Of a stretch of 64,000 bases of DNA, positions 1 through 9,359 are shown piece after piece. The stretch comes from Chthoniobacterales bacterium (GTDB lineage Bacteria; Verrucomicrobiota; Verrucomicrobiia; Chthoniobacterales; JAATET01): NCBI GenBank assembly GCA_036569045.1, contig DATCRI010000007.1, positions 1 to 64,000 on the forward strand. The letters are read 5' to 3'. The notes under the pieces were generated by a model, which was given only the letters and a program-made list of their open reading frames with translations, had not been told where the DNA came from and made no database searches. The translations under genes and the position numbers were made by a program. The first letter of the stretch is position 1. The number at the start of each line of letters is the position of its first letter.

Positions 1-857
1 AGCAACGCCCCGGCCGGTCCGCGACCAGCCTCGAACTGCGCCCGCGTCGTCGGCGGCCAGCCCCGCTCTCGACCGATCTCGCTGAACGTCTGGGCCCAGC
101 CGGGAAAGAAATCCTCCGCCGCCTCGTCGTCCGAGGCCGCCACGTAACCGAGCGCATGCACGCCGACCTTCAAAGACTCCGCCGGATGCCCGGCCCGCCG
201 GCCGGCTTCCCGATACATGTCGATGAGCGGGCGAAACCGGTGCGGTTGGCCGCCAATGATCGCGACCATCAGCGGCAGGCCGAGCGCACCCGCGCGGATG
301 AACGATTGCGGCGTGCCGCCGACGCCGATCCAGATCGGCAGCGGATTCTGGATCGGTCGCGGATGCACCTCCTGCCCGCTCAGCGCCGGCCGGTGGCGCC
401 CGCTCCAATGCACCTTGCGGTCCTTCCGAATGCGGAGCAGGAGGTCGAGTTTCTCGGTGAAGAGCGAGTCGTAGTCCTCGAAGGAAAGCCCGAAGAGCGG
501 ATAGGCCTCCGTGAACGACCCTCTCCCGACGATGATCTCCGCCCGCCCGCCTGAGAGAAGGTCGAGCGTCGCAAAATCCTGAAACACCCGCACCGGATCG
601 TCCGCGCTGAGCACCGTCACCGCGCTCGTCAGCCGGATTCTTTCGGTGCGTGCGGCCGCCGCCGCGAGCAGCACCGCCGGCGCCGAGTCGGCGAAGCCTT
701 CGCGGTGATGCTCACCGATCCCGAAGACATCCACACCCGTCCGATCGGCCAGAGCGACTTCCTCGAGCAGGTTTGCGAGCCGCTTCGCAGGATCGAGGCG
801 GACGCCGGTGACGGGGTCGGGAGCCGTGGCGACAAAACTATCGAGACCGATTTGCAC
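1..857 (-). CDS. LLM-class flavin-dependent oxidoreductase (partial)
   Basis: Luciferase-like (bacterial luciferase superfamily) TIM-barrel oxidoreductase using FMN or F420; the substrate is unknown. The reverse frame opens with VQIGLDSFVATAPDP and contains the typical blocks DVFGIGEHHREGF, RLTSAVTVLSADDPVRVFQDFATLDLLSGGRAEI and PLPIWIGVGGTPQSF. It is open to position 1, so the C-terminus lies outside the window. I chose the GTG at 857 because family members begin at this point; the frame stays open further upstream, so an earlier start is possible. It is divergent from the glycerate kinase gene, with about 150 bp between them. Confidence 0.8.
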   Translation of the reverse strand, partial: MQIGLDSFVATAPDPVTGVRLDPAKRLANLLEEVALADRTGVDVFGIGEHHREGFADSAPAVLLAAAAARTERIRLTSAVTVLSADDPVRVFQDFATLDLLSGGRAEIIVGRGSFTEAYPLFGLSFEDYDSLFTEKLDLLLRIRKDRKVHWSGRHRPALSGQEVHPRPIQNPLPIWIGVGGTPQSFIRAGALGLPLMVAIIGGQPHRFRPLIDMYREAGRRAGHPAESLKVGVHALGYVAASDDEAAEDFFPGWAQTFSEIGRERGWPPTTRAQFEAGRGPAGAL

Positions 858-1010
858 GTCCGCAGCATGCCGGCGTTCCGGCCGGCAGGCCACGCCGAAT
901 TGTCCGTTCGAGATTTTCCGCGTCGTCCGGTAATTCGGGATCGCCTTCACCGCGAAATCGTTCCACGTTCTCCACCGAACCGGCCTCCGGTTTCCTCTTC
1001 CCCCAGGAGC

Positions 1011-2159
1011 ATGGCCCACCACCCGCGCAACAATCTCCGGATCCTCGTCGCGCCCGATAAGTTCAAGGGCTCGCTCACCGTGATGGAGGCGGTGGACGCC
1101 ATTTGCGAGGGCTTCGATCGCGCCCTGCCCGACGTGCGCCTTCACAAGCTCCCGCTCGCCGACGGCGGCGAGGGCACGGCCGAACTCTTCGTGCGCTCGT
1201 TCGGCGGCCAGATGGTCGAATGCGAGACCACCGACCCCCTCGGCCGTCCGATCACCGCGACTTACGGATGGACGCCCAGCATGCACCAAGCCGTCATCGA
1301 AATGAGCGCCGCGAGCGGCCTGTGGCGCCTGCGCGAGGAGGAGTATGATCCCCTGCAGGCCACGACCTTCGGCACCGGCACGCTCATGATCGATGCCGCC
1401 CGGCGCGGTGCGAAACGCATCATCGTCGGACTTGGCGGCAGCGCGACGAACGACGCCGGCGCGGGCGCCGCCTTCGCACTCGGCGCGCGTTTCCTCGACG
1501 AACGCGGCTCTCCCCTCACCCCCTCGCCTCGCAATTTCCACGAAATCGCGCGGGTGGAGCACCCCTCCCGCGTCTTCGTTTCAGAGATCGTCGTCATCTC
1601 CGACGTGCGGATTCCGCTGCTCGGCGACCACGGCGCCAGCCATGGCTACGGCCCGCAAAAAGGCGCCTCGCCCGAGACCGTCGATCTGCTCGAGCGCGCT
1701 CTTCGGCATCTCGCCGATGTCGTGCAGCGCGATTTGTTCTGCGATTTTCGCTCCACGCCGGGCAGCGGCGCGGGCGGTGGACTCGGCTTCGGCCTCCAGT
1801 CGTTTCTCGGCGCCAAAATCCGCTCCGGCTTCGACACGTTTGCCGAGCTGATGGAACTCGACCGCCTCATCGGCGAAGTCGACCTCGTCATCACCGGCGA
1901 AGGCCTGCTCGATCCCCAGACGCTCGATGGCAAGGGCCCGGGCGGCATTGCCCATCTCGCCCAGCGGGCGCGCAAACCCGTGATCGCCTTCGCCGGCGCC
2001 ATTCGCAGCGACCGGCGCCTCGAGGACTTCTTCGACGCCACGTTCGCCCTCGCAGACGGCCCCATGGCCGCCGCCGACTCCATTCGCGATGCGAAGGTTT
2101 TACTGGTGCGCGCGGCCGAAAGGGTCGCTAGGCTCATCGCCCTCTCTCGAAACTTATGA
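1011..2159 (+). CDS. garK: Glycerate kinase
   Basis: Glycerate 2-kinase of the GarK/GlxK family (382 aa), which phosphorylates D-glycerate with ATP and links glyoxylate or glycerate metabolism to glycolysis; cytosolic. Visible family blocks are the N-terminal RILVAPDKFKGSL, the LPLADGGEGT segment, the IIVGLGGSATNDAGAGAAFALGARF loop and the C-terminal LVITGEGLLDPQTLDGKGP. The ATG at 1011 is preceded by a purine-rich CAGGAG and is followed directly by the family N-terminus; longer readings upstream only add unrelated sequence. The stop overlaps the fabD start (ATGA), so the two genes are probably co-transcribed. The gene symbol is by family; glxK is an equally valid name. Confidence 0.93.
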   Translation: MAHHPRNNLRILVAPDKFKGSLTVMEAVDAICEGFDRALPDVRLHKLPLADGGEGTAELFVRSFGGQMVECETTDPLGRPITATYGWTPSMHQAVIEMSAASGLWRLREEEYDPLQATTFGTGTLMIDAARRGAKRIIVGLGGSATNDAGAGAAFALGARFLDERGSPLTPSPRNFHEIARVEHPSRVFVSEIVVISDVRIPLLGDHGASHGYGPQKGASPETVDLLERALRHLADVVQRDLFCDFRSTPGSGAGGGLGFGLQSFLGAKIRSGFDTFAELMELDRLIGEVDLVITGEGLLDPQTLDGKGPGGIAHLAQRARKPVIAFAGAIRSDRRLEDFFDATFALADGPMAAADSIRDAKVLLVRAAERVARLIALSRNL

Positions 2160-3091
2160 GTCAAAAAATCGCTCTCCTCTTCGCCGGCCAGGGTGCTCAA
2201 ACCGTGGGCATGGGCAAGGACCTCGTCGCCGCCTCCCCCTCCGCCGCAGATCTTTTCTCCCGCGCGGACGCCCAGCTCGGCTACGCGCTCAGCGAGATCG
2301 TTTTCGAGGGTCCCGCCGAGGAACTCACCCGCACCGCCATCTGCCAGCCCGCCCTCTACGTTCACGGCCTCGCCTGCCTCGTCGCCCTGCGCGAACGCCT
2401 GCCCGACTTCACGTTCCACGCTGCCGCCGGGCTTTCGCTCGGGGAATTCACTGCCCACGCCGCCGCCGGCACGTTCGATTTCGAGGTCGGTCTCGACCTC
2501 GTTGCGAAGCGCTCCCGCGCCATGCAGGACGCCTGCGACGAGACCCACGGCGGCATGGCTGCCGTCATCGGAGCGGACGAAAGCGCCATCCGCAACCTCG
2601 CCGCGGCCGCCGACGTCGACGTCGCGAATCTCAACTGCCCGGGACAGATCGTCATCTCCGGCGAGGCCCCGAAGGTCGCCCTCGCCGTCTCGCTCGCGAA
2701 GGACTACGGCGCCCGCAAGGCCGTGGAGCTCACCGTCGCCGGCGCGTTCCACTCCCGCCTCATGGAGTCCGCCTACCAGCGCCTGAAGACCGCGCTCGAA
2801 GAGACCGCCATCACCACGCCTGGCGTTCCCGTCGTCTGCAACGTCGACGCCGTGTCCGTCTCCGAGCCCGACGAAATCCGCCGCACCCTCGCAGACCAGG
2901 TCACCGGCAGCGTCCGCTGGACCGAGAGCATCGAGTATCTCCTCGACCACGAGAAATGCGACCTCCTCATCGAGCTCGGCCCCGGCGGCGTGCTCGCGGG
3001 ATTGGTCAGCCGCATTCGCAAGGGCACGCCCGTGCTCTCGATCTCGAACCTCGCCACCCTCGAGGAAGCCGTCGCGAAACTCACGGCCTGA
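2156..3091 (+). CDS. fabD: Malonyl-CoA:ACP transacylase FabD
   Basis: Transfers malonyl from CoA to acyl carrier protein for fatty acid synthesis type II. The 311-residue length is usual for the family. Seen: N-terminal LLFAGQGAQTVGMG, the nucleophile elbow GLSLGEF with Ser94, and the GAFHSRLM block with the catalytic His near residue 201. The gene starts inside the glycerate kinase stop codon (4-bp overlap). No other fab genes are in the window, so it is separated here from the usual fab cluster. Confidence 0.96.
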   Translation: MSQKIALLFAGQGAQTVGMGKDLVAASPSAADLFSRADAQLGYALSEIVFEGPAEELTRTAICQPALYVHGLACLVALRERLPDFTFHAAAGLSLGEFTAHAAAGTFDFEVGLDLVAKRSRAMQDACDETHGGMAAVIGADESAIRNLAAAADVDVANLNCPGQIVISGEAPKVALAVSLAKDYGARKAVELTVAGAFHSRLMESAYQRLKTALEETAITTPGVPVVCNVDAVSVSEPDEIRRTLADQVTGSVRWTESIEYLLDHEKCDLLIELGPGGVLAGLVSRIRKGTPVLSISNLATLEEAVAKLTA

Positions 3092-3122
3092 TTCCCCGCG
3101 CGGGAACGGGAATTGCGGCGCA

Positions 3123-3157
3123 CTTCCGCATTCCGCAATCCCGATTTCGCATTACAT
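3123..3157. repeat. Heptameric repeat tract, five units
   Basis: Five consecutive 7-mers of the form NTTYCGN: CTTCCGC, ATTCCGC, AATCCCG, ATTTCGC and ATTACAT, ending just before the nadA start codon. The same heptamer grammar recurs at 7512-7546, 10588-10622 and 60683-60717. Confidence 0.6.
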
Positions 3158-3163
3158 TTCCCC

Positions 3164-4096
3164 ATGGTCTCGACCGATCTCGTTGAAGAAATTCTCGCCC
3201 TCAAAAAGGAGCGCAACGCCGTCATCCTCGCGCACAATTACCAGGATCGCGAGATCCAGGAACTCGCGGATTACGTCGGCGACAGCCTCGGCCTCAGCTA
3301 CCACGCCGCCGAGACGAACGCCGACGTCATCGCCTTCTGCGGCGTCCACTTCATGGGCGAGACCGCGAAGATCGTGAATCCCACGAAGACCGTCGTCATC
3401 CCCGACATGGATGCCGGCTGCTCGCTGTCGGACTCCTGCCCGCCCGAGCAGCTCCAGGCCTTCCTCGAGGAAAACGCCGAGAAGAACTACTACGTCATCG
3501 CCTACATCAACTGCTCCGCCGGCGTGAAGGCCCTCAGCGACGTCATCGTCACCAGCGGCAACGCCATGAAGATCGTCGAAGCCGCGCCGAAGGACCGGAA
3601 CATCCTCTTCGTGCCCGACCAGAATCTCGGCAGCTGGGTGATGGAAAAGACCGGCCGCAAGATGGACCTCTGGCGGGGCAACTGCTACGTCCACGTCGAG
3701 TTCACCCGCAACAGCGTCGCGAAGATCCGCGAGCAATACCCGGCCGCGCAGGTCGTCGCCCATCCCGAGTGCACCTACGCCGTGCGCATGCTCGCCGACG
3801 AAGTCTGCTCCACGGAGAAGATGATCAGCTACTGCCGCGACACGGCTTGCGACGCATTCATCATCGTCACCGAGAGCGGCATGCTCCATCGCCTCCGCCG
3901 CGAGATTCCCGGCAAGACCTTCATCCCCGGTCCGACGGACGCCTGCGCCTGCGCCGACTGCCGCTACATGAAGATGAACACGCTGGAGAAGCTCCACGAC
4001 TGCCTGCTCAACCTCACGCCCGAGATCATCATCCCCGAGGATCTCCGCGCTCGCGCCGAGCTCCCCATCCGGCGCATGCTCGAGCTCAGCCGCTGA
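3164..4096 (+). CDS. nadA: Quinolinate synthase NadA
   Basis: Condenses iminoaspartate with dihydroxyacetone phosphate to quinolinate in de novo NAD synthesis; a [4Fe-4S] enzyme. The 310-aa protein has the NadA signatures AVILAHNYQDREIQELADYVGDS (cut here into its blocks AVILAHNYQ and ADYVGDS), GVHFMGETAKI, MDAGCSLSDSCP, VVAHPECTYAV and PTDACACADCRYMKMNTLEKL; the Cys in the first and last of the three Cys-containing blocks and in HPEC are the expected cluster ligands. The ATG at 3164 is chosen because sequence upstream is encoded by a heptamer repeat tract. nadB and nadC are not seen nearby. Confidence 0.96.
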   Translation: MVSTDLVEEILALKKERNAVILAHNYQDREIQELADYVGDSLGLSYHAAETNADVIAFCGVHFMGETAKIVNPTKTVVIPDMDAGCSLSDSCPPEQLQAFLEENAEKNYYVIAYINCSAGVKALSDVIVTSGNAMKIVEAAPKDRNILFVPDQNLGSWVMEKTGRKMDLWRGNCYVHVEFTRNSVAKIREQYPAAQVVAHPECTYAVRMLADEVCSTEKMISYCRDTACDAFIIVTESGMLHRLRREIPGKTFIPGPTDACACADCRYMKMNTLEKLHDCLLNLTPEIIIPEDLRARAELPIRRMLELSR

Positions 4097-4122
4097 TCCC
4101 TCGCCGCCCTCCGGCCCGCCCC

Positions 4123-4707
4123 ATGAAATTTCTCCTCGCCCTCGCGATCGCCGCATTCGCCCTCCCGCTGCGCGCCGCGGACACCCCCGCGCAAATCCTC
4201 GCCGGCTGGACCCCCGCCGAGATCCTCCGGCTCATGCCCAGCGACACGCCGCCGAACCAGCGCCTCGCCGGCCTCGCCTTCGTCGCCGGCTACGAAGTCA
4301 TCGGCCAATCCGTCTCCATCCCCGCCGAAAAATCCGCCGCCCTGCTCGCCGCGCTCACCGATCCCGCCGCCTTCACCGCCGAGAAAAACGAGGAGCACAT
4401 GCGCCCCGGCGTCGCCATCCGTTTCCGCCCGACCGGCCCGACCGACAAGACCGCGATTCTCTACCTCCTCGTCTGCTTCTCCTGCGACAAGGTCGCCCTC
4501 ATCCCGCCCGGCGCCGGCGCCATCACCGCCACCTACCAGATCGCCCAGCCCACCCGCGACGCCCTGCTCGGCCTCTCCAAGGAACTCCTCCCGCAGGACG
4601 AAGCCATCCAGGCCCTCCCGAAGATCCGCAGCAAGAGCGCCATCCCTCCGCCCGCAGCCCCCATTCCCGCCGACGCCCCCCGCGCCGGCCAGTCCTCCGA
4701 GAACTAG
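4123..4707 (+). CDS. Secreted hypothetical protein
   Basis: Small (194 aa) exported protein I do not recognise. Residues 1-19 form a clean signal peptide (MKFLLALAIAAFALPLRA, cleavage after AA). The mature part contains a GYEVIG segment, a hydrophobic strand AILYLLVCFSCDKVALI with two Cys two residues apart, and a proline/alanine-rich C-terminus. It lies 26 bp downstream of nadA on the same strand, so read-through is possible, but nothing links it to NAD synthesis. Confidence 0.75.
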   Translation: MKFLLALAIAAFALPLRAADTPAQILAGWTPAEILRLMPSDTPPNQRLAGLAFVAGYEVIGQSVSIPAEKSAALLAALTDPAAFTAEKNEEHMRPGVAIRFRPTGPTDKTAILYLLVCFSCDKVALIPPGAGAITATYQIAQPTRDALLGLSKELLPQDEAIQALPKIRSKSAIPPPAAPIPADAPRAGQSSEN

Positions 4708-4822
4708 GCCGCCTTCCGCTTTCACCTTTTGACAAGCGTTCCTTGACCCCCGGAAGCGTCCAAACCGGTAGGGGCAAAATCTTCCACCCCGACGGTTTAA
4801 AACATCCGCCGCAGGCGAGAAT

Positions 4823-5548
4823 CTATCCCAACGCCGTTTCCACCGCGTCCAGCACTGTTTTCACCACGCGGACGCGGGCGTGCCATTTGTAGTTCGCGGC
4901 AATGACGGTCCAGGGGGCGATGTCGGTCGAGGTCTTCTCGAACATGTCCTCGGCGGCGGTGATGTGTTCGTCCCACTTCTTGCGGTTGCGCCAGTCTTCG
5001 TCGCTGATTTTCCAGTGCTTGTAGGGGTCCGCCTCGCGGCGGCGGAAGCGGAGGAGTTGCTCGTCTTTCGAGATCTGGAGGAAGAGCTTCACGATGATCG
5101 CGCCGTCGTCGTGGAGCTGGCGCTCGAATTCGTTAATCTCGCGGTAGGCCCGCTTCCACTCGACTTCGGTGGCAAAGCTCTCGACGCGCTCGACGAGCAC
5201 GCGGCCATACCAGGACCGATCGAAGACGGCCATTTCTCCGTAGGGCGGAAGCTTGTTCCAGAAGCGCCACATGTAGTGGTGGCAATATTCCTCGGGCGTG
5301 GGCTTGATGATCGAGTAGACGCGGTGCAGGCGCGGGTCGAGCCGCTCGACGAGGCGCTTGATGGCGCCGCCCTTGCCGCTGGCGTCGGGGCCTTCCATGA
5401 CGACGACGAGCGAGCGCTTCGACTCGCGGAGGACGAGCTGCTGGTTGAGGAGCTTGAGCTGATATTTCTTCAGCTTGTCCTTGTAATCGGCCTCGGCGAG
5501 CGAGGTGTTTTGGTCGAGCTCGGCGAGATTGACGCGGTCTTTTGGCAT
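4823..5548 (-). CDS. ppk2: Polyphosphate kinase 2 family protein
   Basis: PPK2-type polyphosphate:nucleotide phosphotransferase (241 aa), cytosolic; it moves phosphate between polyphosphate and nucleotides. Walker A is GPDASGKGG at 53-61, the lid/Walker B block is FDRSWYGRVLVERVE with DRSWYGR at 110-116, and the HHYMWRFWNKLP block is typical of single-domain PPK2. The start MPKDRVNLAEL is preferred over a longer reading because the 22 extra residues do not look like family sequence. Whether it prefers ADP, GDP or AMP cannot be told from sequence alone. Confidence 0.92.
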   Translation of the reverse strand: MPKDRVNLAELDQNTSLAEADYKDKLKKYQLKLLNQQLVLRESKRSLVVVMEGPDASGKGGAIKRLVERLDPRLHRVYSIIKPTPEEYCHHYMWRFWNKLPPYGEMAVFDRSWYGRVLVERVESFATEVEWKRAYREINEFERQLHDDGAIIVKLFLQISKDEQLLRFRRREADPYKHWKISDEDWRNRKKWDEHITAAEDMFEKTSTDIAPWTVIAANYKWHARVRVVKTVLDAVETALG

Positions 5549-5633
5549 GGCGGAGAGGATCGCCAGTGTGCGCGAGAACCCGAGGCAGGCACAAGCCCGG
5601 GTTCCAACGCGCAATCTTCCCGCCAGCCGCGGC

Positions 5634-6227
5634 TCAGTATTTCACCGAGCAGCCGTAGGACTTCGTCTCGGCGGTGGTGACGGGTTTGCCGGCCTTGAGG
5701 TCCGCGAGCGCGGCGACGACGTAGTTCTTCGCGCCTTCGAGGGTGGCAGGATCGGGATTCGGCTGGTCGTCGATCGCGCCCTTGTAAACGAGAGTGCCCT
5801 CGCCGTTGATCACGAACATGTCCGGCGTGGTGCGGGCCTCGTAGAGATGGCCGACGGCGCCGTCCGGATCGAGGAGCAGCGCGGTGGAATTGATCTCCTT
5901 CTTCTTCGCGGCGGCGGCCTCGGGCGTGAGGTAGCCCTGCTTGCCGGGGGCGGAGGAGACGATCGAGAGCCAGACGACGCCGTCGTCGGTGGCCTGCTTC
6001 TGCGTCTTCTGCATGCTGCCGGAGCCGTAGTGCTTCTTCACGAAGGGGCAACCCTCGTTGAACCATTCGAGGACGACGGTCTTGCCCTTGAAGTCGGCGA
6101 GCGAGACGGATTTGCCGTCGCTGTCCTTGAGCGTGAAGTTCGGGGCGGGCTGGCCGATCTCGGGGGCGGCGCGAAGCGCTGCGGTGACGGCGAGAAGGGC
6201 GACGGTGGCGAGGATGGGGATTTTCAT
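5634..6227 (-). CDS. Secreted thioredoxin-fold peroxiredoxin-like protein
   Basis: Redoxin/AhpC-TSA family protein of 197 aa with a signal peptide (residues 1-21, ending RAA). The thioredoxin fold is recognisable from IGQPAPNFTLKDSDGKSVSL and VVLEWFNEGCPFVKKHY; this subfamily has a single active-site Cys (C60, NEGCPFV) instead of CxxC. A second Cys near the C-terminus (C194, SYGCSVKY) could be a resolving Cys. It follows dsbD on the same strand; an alternative start at 6251 would overlap the dsbD stop. The pairing suggests DsbD supplies electrons to it in the periplasm (inference). Confidence 0.85.
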   Translation of the reverse strand: MKIPILATVALLAVTAALRAAPEIGQPAPNFTLKDSDGKSVSLADFKGKTVVLEWFNEGCPFVKKHYGSGSMQKTQKQATDDGVVWLSIVSSAPGKQGYLTPEAAAAKKKEINSTALLLDPDGAVGHLYEARTTPDMFVINGEGTLVYKGAIDDQPNPDPATLEGAKNYVVAALADLKAGKPVTTAETKSYGCSVKY

Positions 6228-6247
6228 GATGGGATGACGTTGAGGGT

Positions 6248-8359
6248 TCATTTCGCGCGGCTGAGGGCATCGAGCACGAGCGACTCGGTGAGCAGCTCGG
6301 GCAGCGTGATGGGCGCGTCGGATTTTCCGGCGGGATACAGCACGTAGAAGGGAACCCCGACGCGATCGAAACGTTGCAGGGCAGCGGTGATTTCCGGGTT
6401 CGCATTCGTCCAGTCGGCCTTGATCGGCACGATGCCGAGCTCGGCGATCTTCCGGCGCACGGCGGGCACATCGATCGCGGTGCGCTCGTTGAATTTGCAG
6501 CTCAGGCACCAGTCGGCGGTGAAGTCGATGAACACCGGCTTTCCCTCGGCGAGGAGCTTGTCGACGGCGGCCTTCGAGTAGGGCTGCCACGGAATGCCGT
6601 CGCCGTTTTTCTCGATCGCGGCTCCCGCGGCCGGCGCGAGTTTTTCGTTCGCGAAATACTGGCCGAGGAACAGCCAGCCCGCGCCGCCCACCAACGCCAG
6701 CGCCACCAACAGCCCCATCGCGCGGGCGCGGCCCCGGATATGCGGGGCGGAAACGAGCCCGTAGATCCAGAGCGCAAGCCCGAGCACGAGCAGGAAAGCC
6801 GCGGCCCAGATGATCGCGCGCGGCCCGCGCTGGCCGCCGATGATGTAGAGCAGCCAGAGCAGGGCGGCGAGCAGCGGGAAGCCCATGAATTGCTTCAGCC
6901 GCTCCATCCACGCGCCGGGCTTCGGCAGGAACCGCACCCAGCCGGGCTGCAGCGAGAGCGCGAGATACGGGAGTGCCATGCCGGTCGCGATGCTGGCGAA
7001 AAGCAGCAGCGTGATCGGCGCGGGCTGCGTGAAGGCGAAGCCGAGCGACGAGCCGAGGAACGGGCCCGTGCAGGGCGTGGCCAGCAGCGTCGCGAAGACG
7101 CCCTGGAAGAACGAACCGCCGTAGCCCTCGCGGCCACTGGCTTCACTCAATGCGCTGGTCGCGCGGCCAGGCAATGTGAGCTCGAAGACGCCGAAGAGAT
7201 TCAGCGCAAAGGCAAAGACGAGCGTGGCGATGCCGAGATTGAACCACGGATTCTGGAACTGAAACGCCCACGTCGCCTGCGCGCCCGTGGCCTTGATCCC
7301 GACAATCACGAGGCCCAGCGCGAGAAACCACGCGAAGATGCCGGCCGCGAAGGCGAAGCCGTGCAGCGCGATGCTCCGGTGACTGCTCCCCGCCTGCCGC
7401 ACGAAGCCGAAGATCTTGAGCGAGATCACCGGCAGCACGCACGGCATGAGGTTGAGAATGATGCCGCCGAGGAATCCGGAGAAGAGCGCCGCGAGCAGAG
7501 CGGAGAGGGACGATTTTGGATTTCGGATTTCGGATTCTGGATTTTCCGAAGCGGCGGGTGCGCTCGGCGCAGAGGCGGTCACCCACCAGCCGCGTTCACC
7601 GGTGGAGTTCTTCACCGCGATCACTCCGCGCAGGTCGCCCTTCGTGTCGATGCGGAGAATGTAGCCTTCCCCGGCTTTCTCGATCTTGGCGTGCCCGACT
7701 TCCTGGTCCTTCCCGGGCAGCGGGAAGAAGTCGACGCCGGTCGTTCCCTCCGGGACGGGGAAACTTCCGGTCAGCGTGCCGCCGGATCGCGTCCACAAAA
7801 TCTCGAACGGCGGCGCTTCCGGCGACGGCAGGCGTTTTGCGGCCTGTGCGAACGCCTCGACATTGGCGGGCTCTGCCTGCGTCGCCACGGGCAGATCGAG
7901 CGAAAGCGCGGCTTTACCGGGGATGCAGATCTCGGCGCACACGAGCCACGAGGCGTTCGCCCGGAGCGTGACGCTCGCGCCGGGCCCGAGATTCGCCGGC
8001 GGCTGGATCGTCTGGAGAAGCAGGATCTCGCCGCCGTAGGCATAGACCTGAATGTCGCCGGGCTCGAGGATGGCCTCGGGCAGCGGCCACTCGATGGGCC
8101 CCGCGCCAAAGCCCGGCGGCAGATCCCATTTGATCTGCGTCGGGATGCCCGCGTCGCCCGCATATTCCCAATACGTGTGCCACTCCGGCGCCATCTTCAG
8201 GCGCAGGCCGACGCGGAACGGCTTCCCGGGGACGATCGCGGTCGTGTCCGCGATCAGCGCCGGCTCGACGAGCGTGCGGCCCTGGTAAACCTGCGCGTGG
8301 GCCGCGCCCAGGGCCGTCACAAACAAAAACAGGCCAGCCAGCGCGGCGCGAAAATTCAT
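6248..8359 (-). CDS. dsbD: Thiol:disulfide interchange protein DsbD family
   Basis: Three-part DsbD-like protein (703 aa) that carries electrons from cytosolic thioredoxin to periplasmic thiols. In order: signal peptide (residues 1-23, ending AHA); an N-terminal beta-sandwich domain with ASWLVCAEICIPG; a central CcdA-like membrane domain with PCVLPVISLKIFGFV and TPCTGPFLGSSLGFAF, each carrying one of the paired membrane Cys; and a C-terminal thioredoxin domain with DWCLSCKFNE (about C618/C621). A heptamer repeat tract encodes the linker between the N-terminal domain and the first transmembrane helix. The redoxin gene downstream is a likely client. Confidence 0.9.
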   Translation of the reverse strand: MNFRAALAGLFLFVTALGAAHAQVYQGRTLVEPALIADTTAIVPGKPFRVGLRLKMAPEWHTYWEYAGDAGIPTQIKWDLPPGFGAGPIEWPLPEAILEPGDIQVYAYGGEILLLQTIQPPANLGPGASVTLRANASWLVCAEICIPGKAALSLDLPVATQAEPANVEAFAQAAKRLPSPEAPPFEILWTRSGGTLTGSFPVPEGTTGVDFFPLPGKDQEVGHAKIEKAGEGYILRIDTKGDLRGVIAVKNSTGERGWWVTASAPSAPAASENPESEIRNPKSSLSALLAALFSGFLGGIILNLMPCVLPVISLKIFGFVRQAGSSHRSIALHGFAFAAGIFAWFLALGLVIVGIKATGAQATWAFQFQNPWFNLGIATLVFAFALNLFGVFELTLPGRATSALSEASGREGYGGSFFQGVFATLLATPCTGPFLGSSLGFAFTQPAPITLLLFASIATGMALPYLALSLQPGWVRFLPKPGAWMERLKQFMGFPLLAALLWLLYIIGGQRGPRAIIWAAAFLLVLGLALWIYGLVSAPHIRGRARAMGLLVALALVGGAGWLFLGQYFANEKLAPAAGAAIEKNGDGIPWQPYSKAAVDKLLAEGKPVFIDFTADWCLSCKFNERTAIDVPAVRRKIAELGIVPIKADWTNANPEITAALQRFDRVGVPFYVLYPAGKSDAPITLPELLTESLVLDALSRAK
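7512..7546. repeat. Heptameric repeat tract inside dsbD
   Basis: Five 7-mers in a row (GATTTTG, GATTTCG, GATTTCG, GATTCTG, GATTTTC). On the coding (minus) strand they encode the linker ENPESEIRNPKSS of the DsbD protein, between the periplasmic domain and the membrane domain. The unit matches, on the opposite strand, those at 3123 and 60683. Confidence 0.65.
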
Positions 8360-8417
8360 CCGCGGACGGTAGCACCCTCCCCTTGCGCCCGCAACGGGAC
8401 CCCGCCAGACTTCCGCC

Positions 8418-9350
8418 ATGGCCGACCCCGCCGTCGCAAAAACCGCCGCATCCCCGCTGCCGCCGCTCTCGCCGGAGTGGTGGACGAAACACACGAACGA
8501 CGCTGTCGACTGGTTCGTCACCGACGGCCTGCGCATCGTGCTCGTCCTCGTGCTGCTCTTCGTGGGATTGAAGGTCGGCCGGGCCTTCGTGCGCCGCTCC
8601 GTCTCCATCGCCGTGCGACCGCGCGGGAAGGATCCCCTGCTCGACCTCATGCTCTCGAAGCGCCAGACGACGCTCGCCAACCTTTTCGAAGCCGTGCTCA
8701 CGATCGCTCTGATCATCGTGGCCGCGCTGATGATCTTCCAGGCGCTCGGTTTCGCGGTGGGGCCATTGCTCGCGAGTGCGGGCATCGCCGGCGTGGCGAT
8801 CGGCCTCGGGGCGCAAAGCCTTGTGAAGGACATCCTGAGTGGCGTGTTTGTCATCTTGGAACAGCAGTTTTCGGTAGGTGACGTAGTCAAAATCGGAGCG
8901 AACTCCGGAGCGGTCGAGGAGTTGAACCTCCGCACCGTCGTCCTGAGAGATGGAGATGGCAGCGTGCACATTATTCCCAACGGACAGATCGATCGCGTGA
9001 CCGTGCTCACCCGCGACTGGTCCCGCCTCGTTCTCGATCTCGATGTCGGCTACGGCGCGGACATCGACGCCGTCACCGCCCTGCTCAAGCGGCTGCTCGA
9101 CGACTACGCCGCCGCAAATCCCGATACGGTGCTCGAGCCGCCGGAGGTCCTCGGCGTGCAGAATCTCGCCGAAAGTTCCGTGCAGATCCGCGCCTGGATG
9201 AAGGTCCTTCCCGGCAAGCAATGGCCCGCGGGCCGGGAATTGCGCGCGCAGATCAAAAAAGCTTTCGACGAGGCCGGAATCGAGATTCCCTTCCCGCAGC
9301 GCACCCTCTGGCTGCGCCCGGACCCCGCCGCCGCCACTCCCACCGTTTAG
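8418..9350 (+). CDS. mscS: Small-conductance mechanosensitive channel (MscS family)
   Basis: MscS-type membrane channel (310 aa) that opens on hypo-osmotic shock. Two or three transmembrane helices (about residues 35-55 and 90-112) precede the pore helix region GPLLASAGIAGVAIGLGAQSLVKDILSG, which carries the Ala/Gly pattern of MscS TM3. The MscS beta domain follows with EQQFSVGDVVKIGANSGAVEELNLRTVVLRD and HIIPNGQI. Divergent from dsbD, with only 58 bp between the start codons. Confidence 0.93.
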   Translation: MADPAVAKTAASPLPPLSPEWWTKHTNDAVDWFVTDGLRIVLVLVLLFVGLKVGRAFVRRSVSIAVRPRGKDPLLDLMLSKRQTTLANLFEAVLTIALIIVAALMIFQALGFAVGPLLASAGIAGVAIGLGAQSLVKDILSGVFVILEQQFSVGDVVKIGANSGAVEELNLRTVVLRDGDGSVHIIPNGQIDRVTVLTRDWSRLVLDLDVGYGADIDAVTALLKRLLDDYAAANPDTVLEPPEVLGVQNLAESSVQIRAWMKVLPGKQWPAGRELRAQIKKAFDEAGIEIPFPQRTLWLRPDPAAATPTV

Positions 9351-9359
9351 CTCTTTTTC

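Noticed and set aside
6374-8881. An 835-residue plus-strand open frame opposite dsbD
   Set aside because: It is antisense to a clear DsbD protein and shows no domain.
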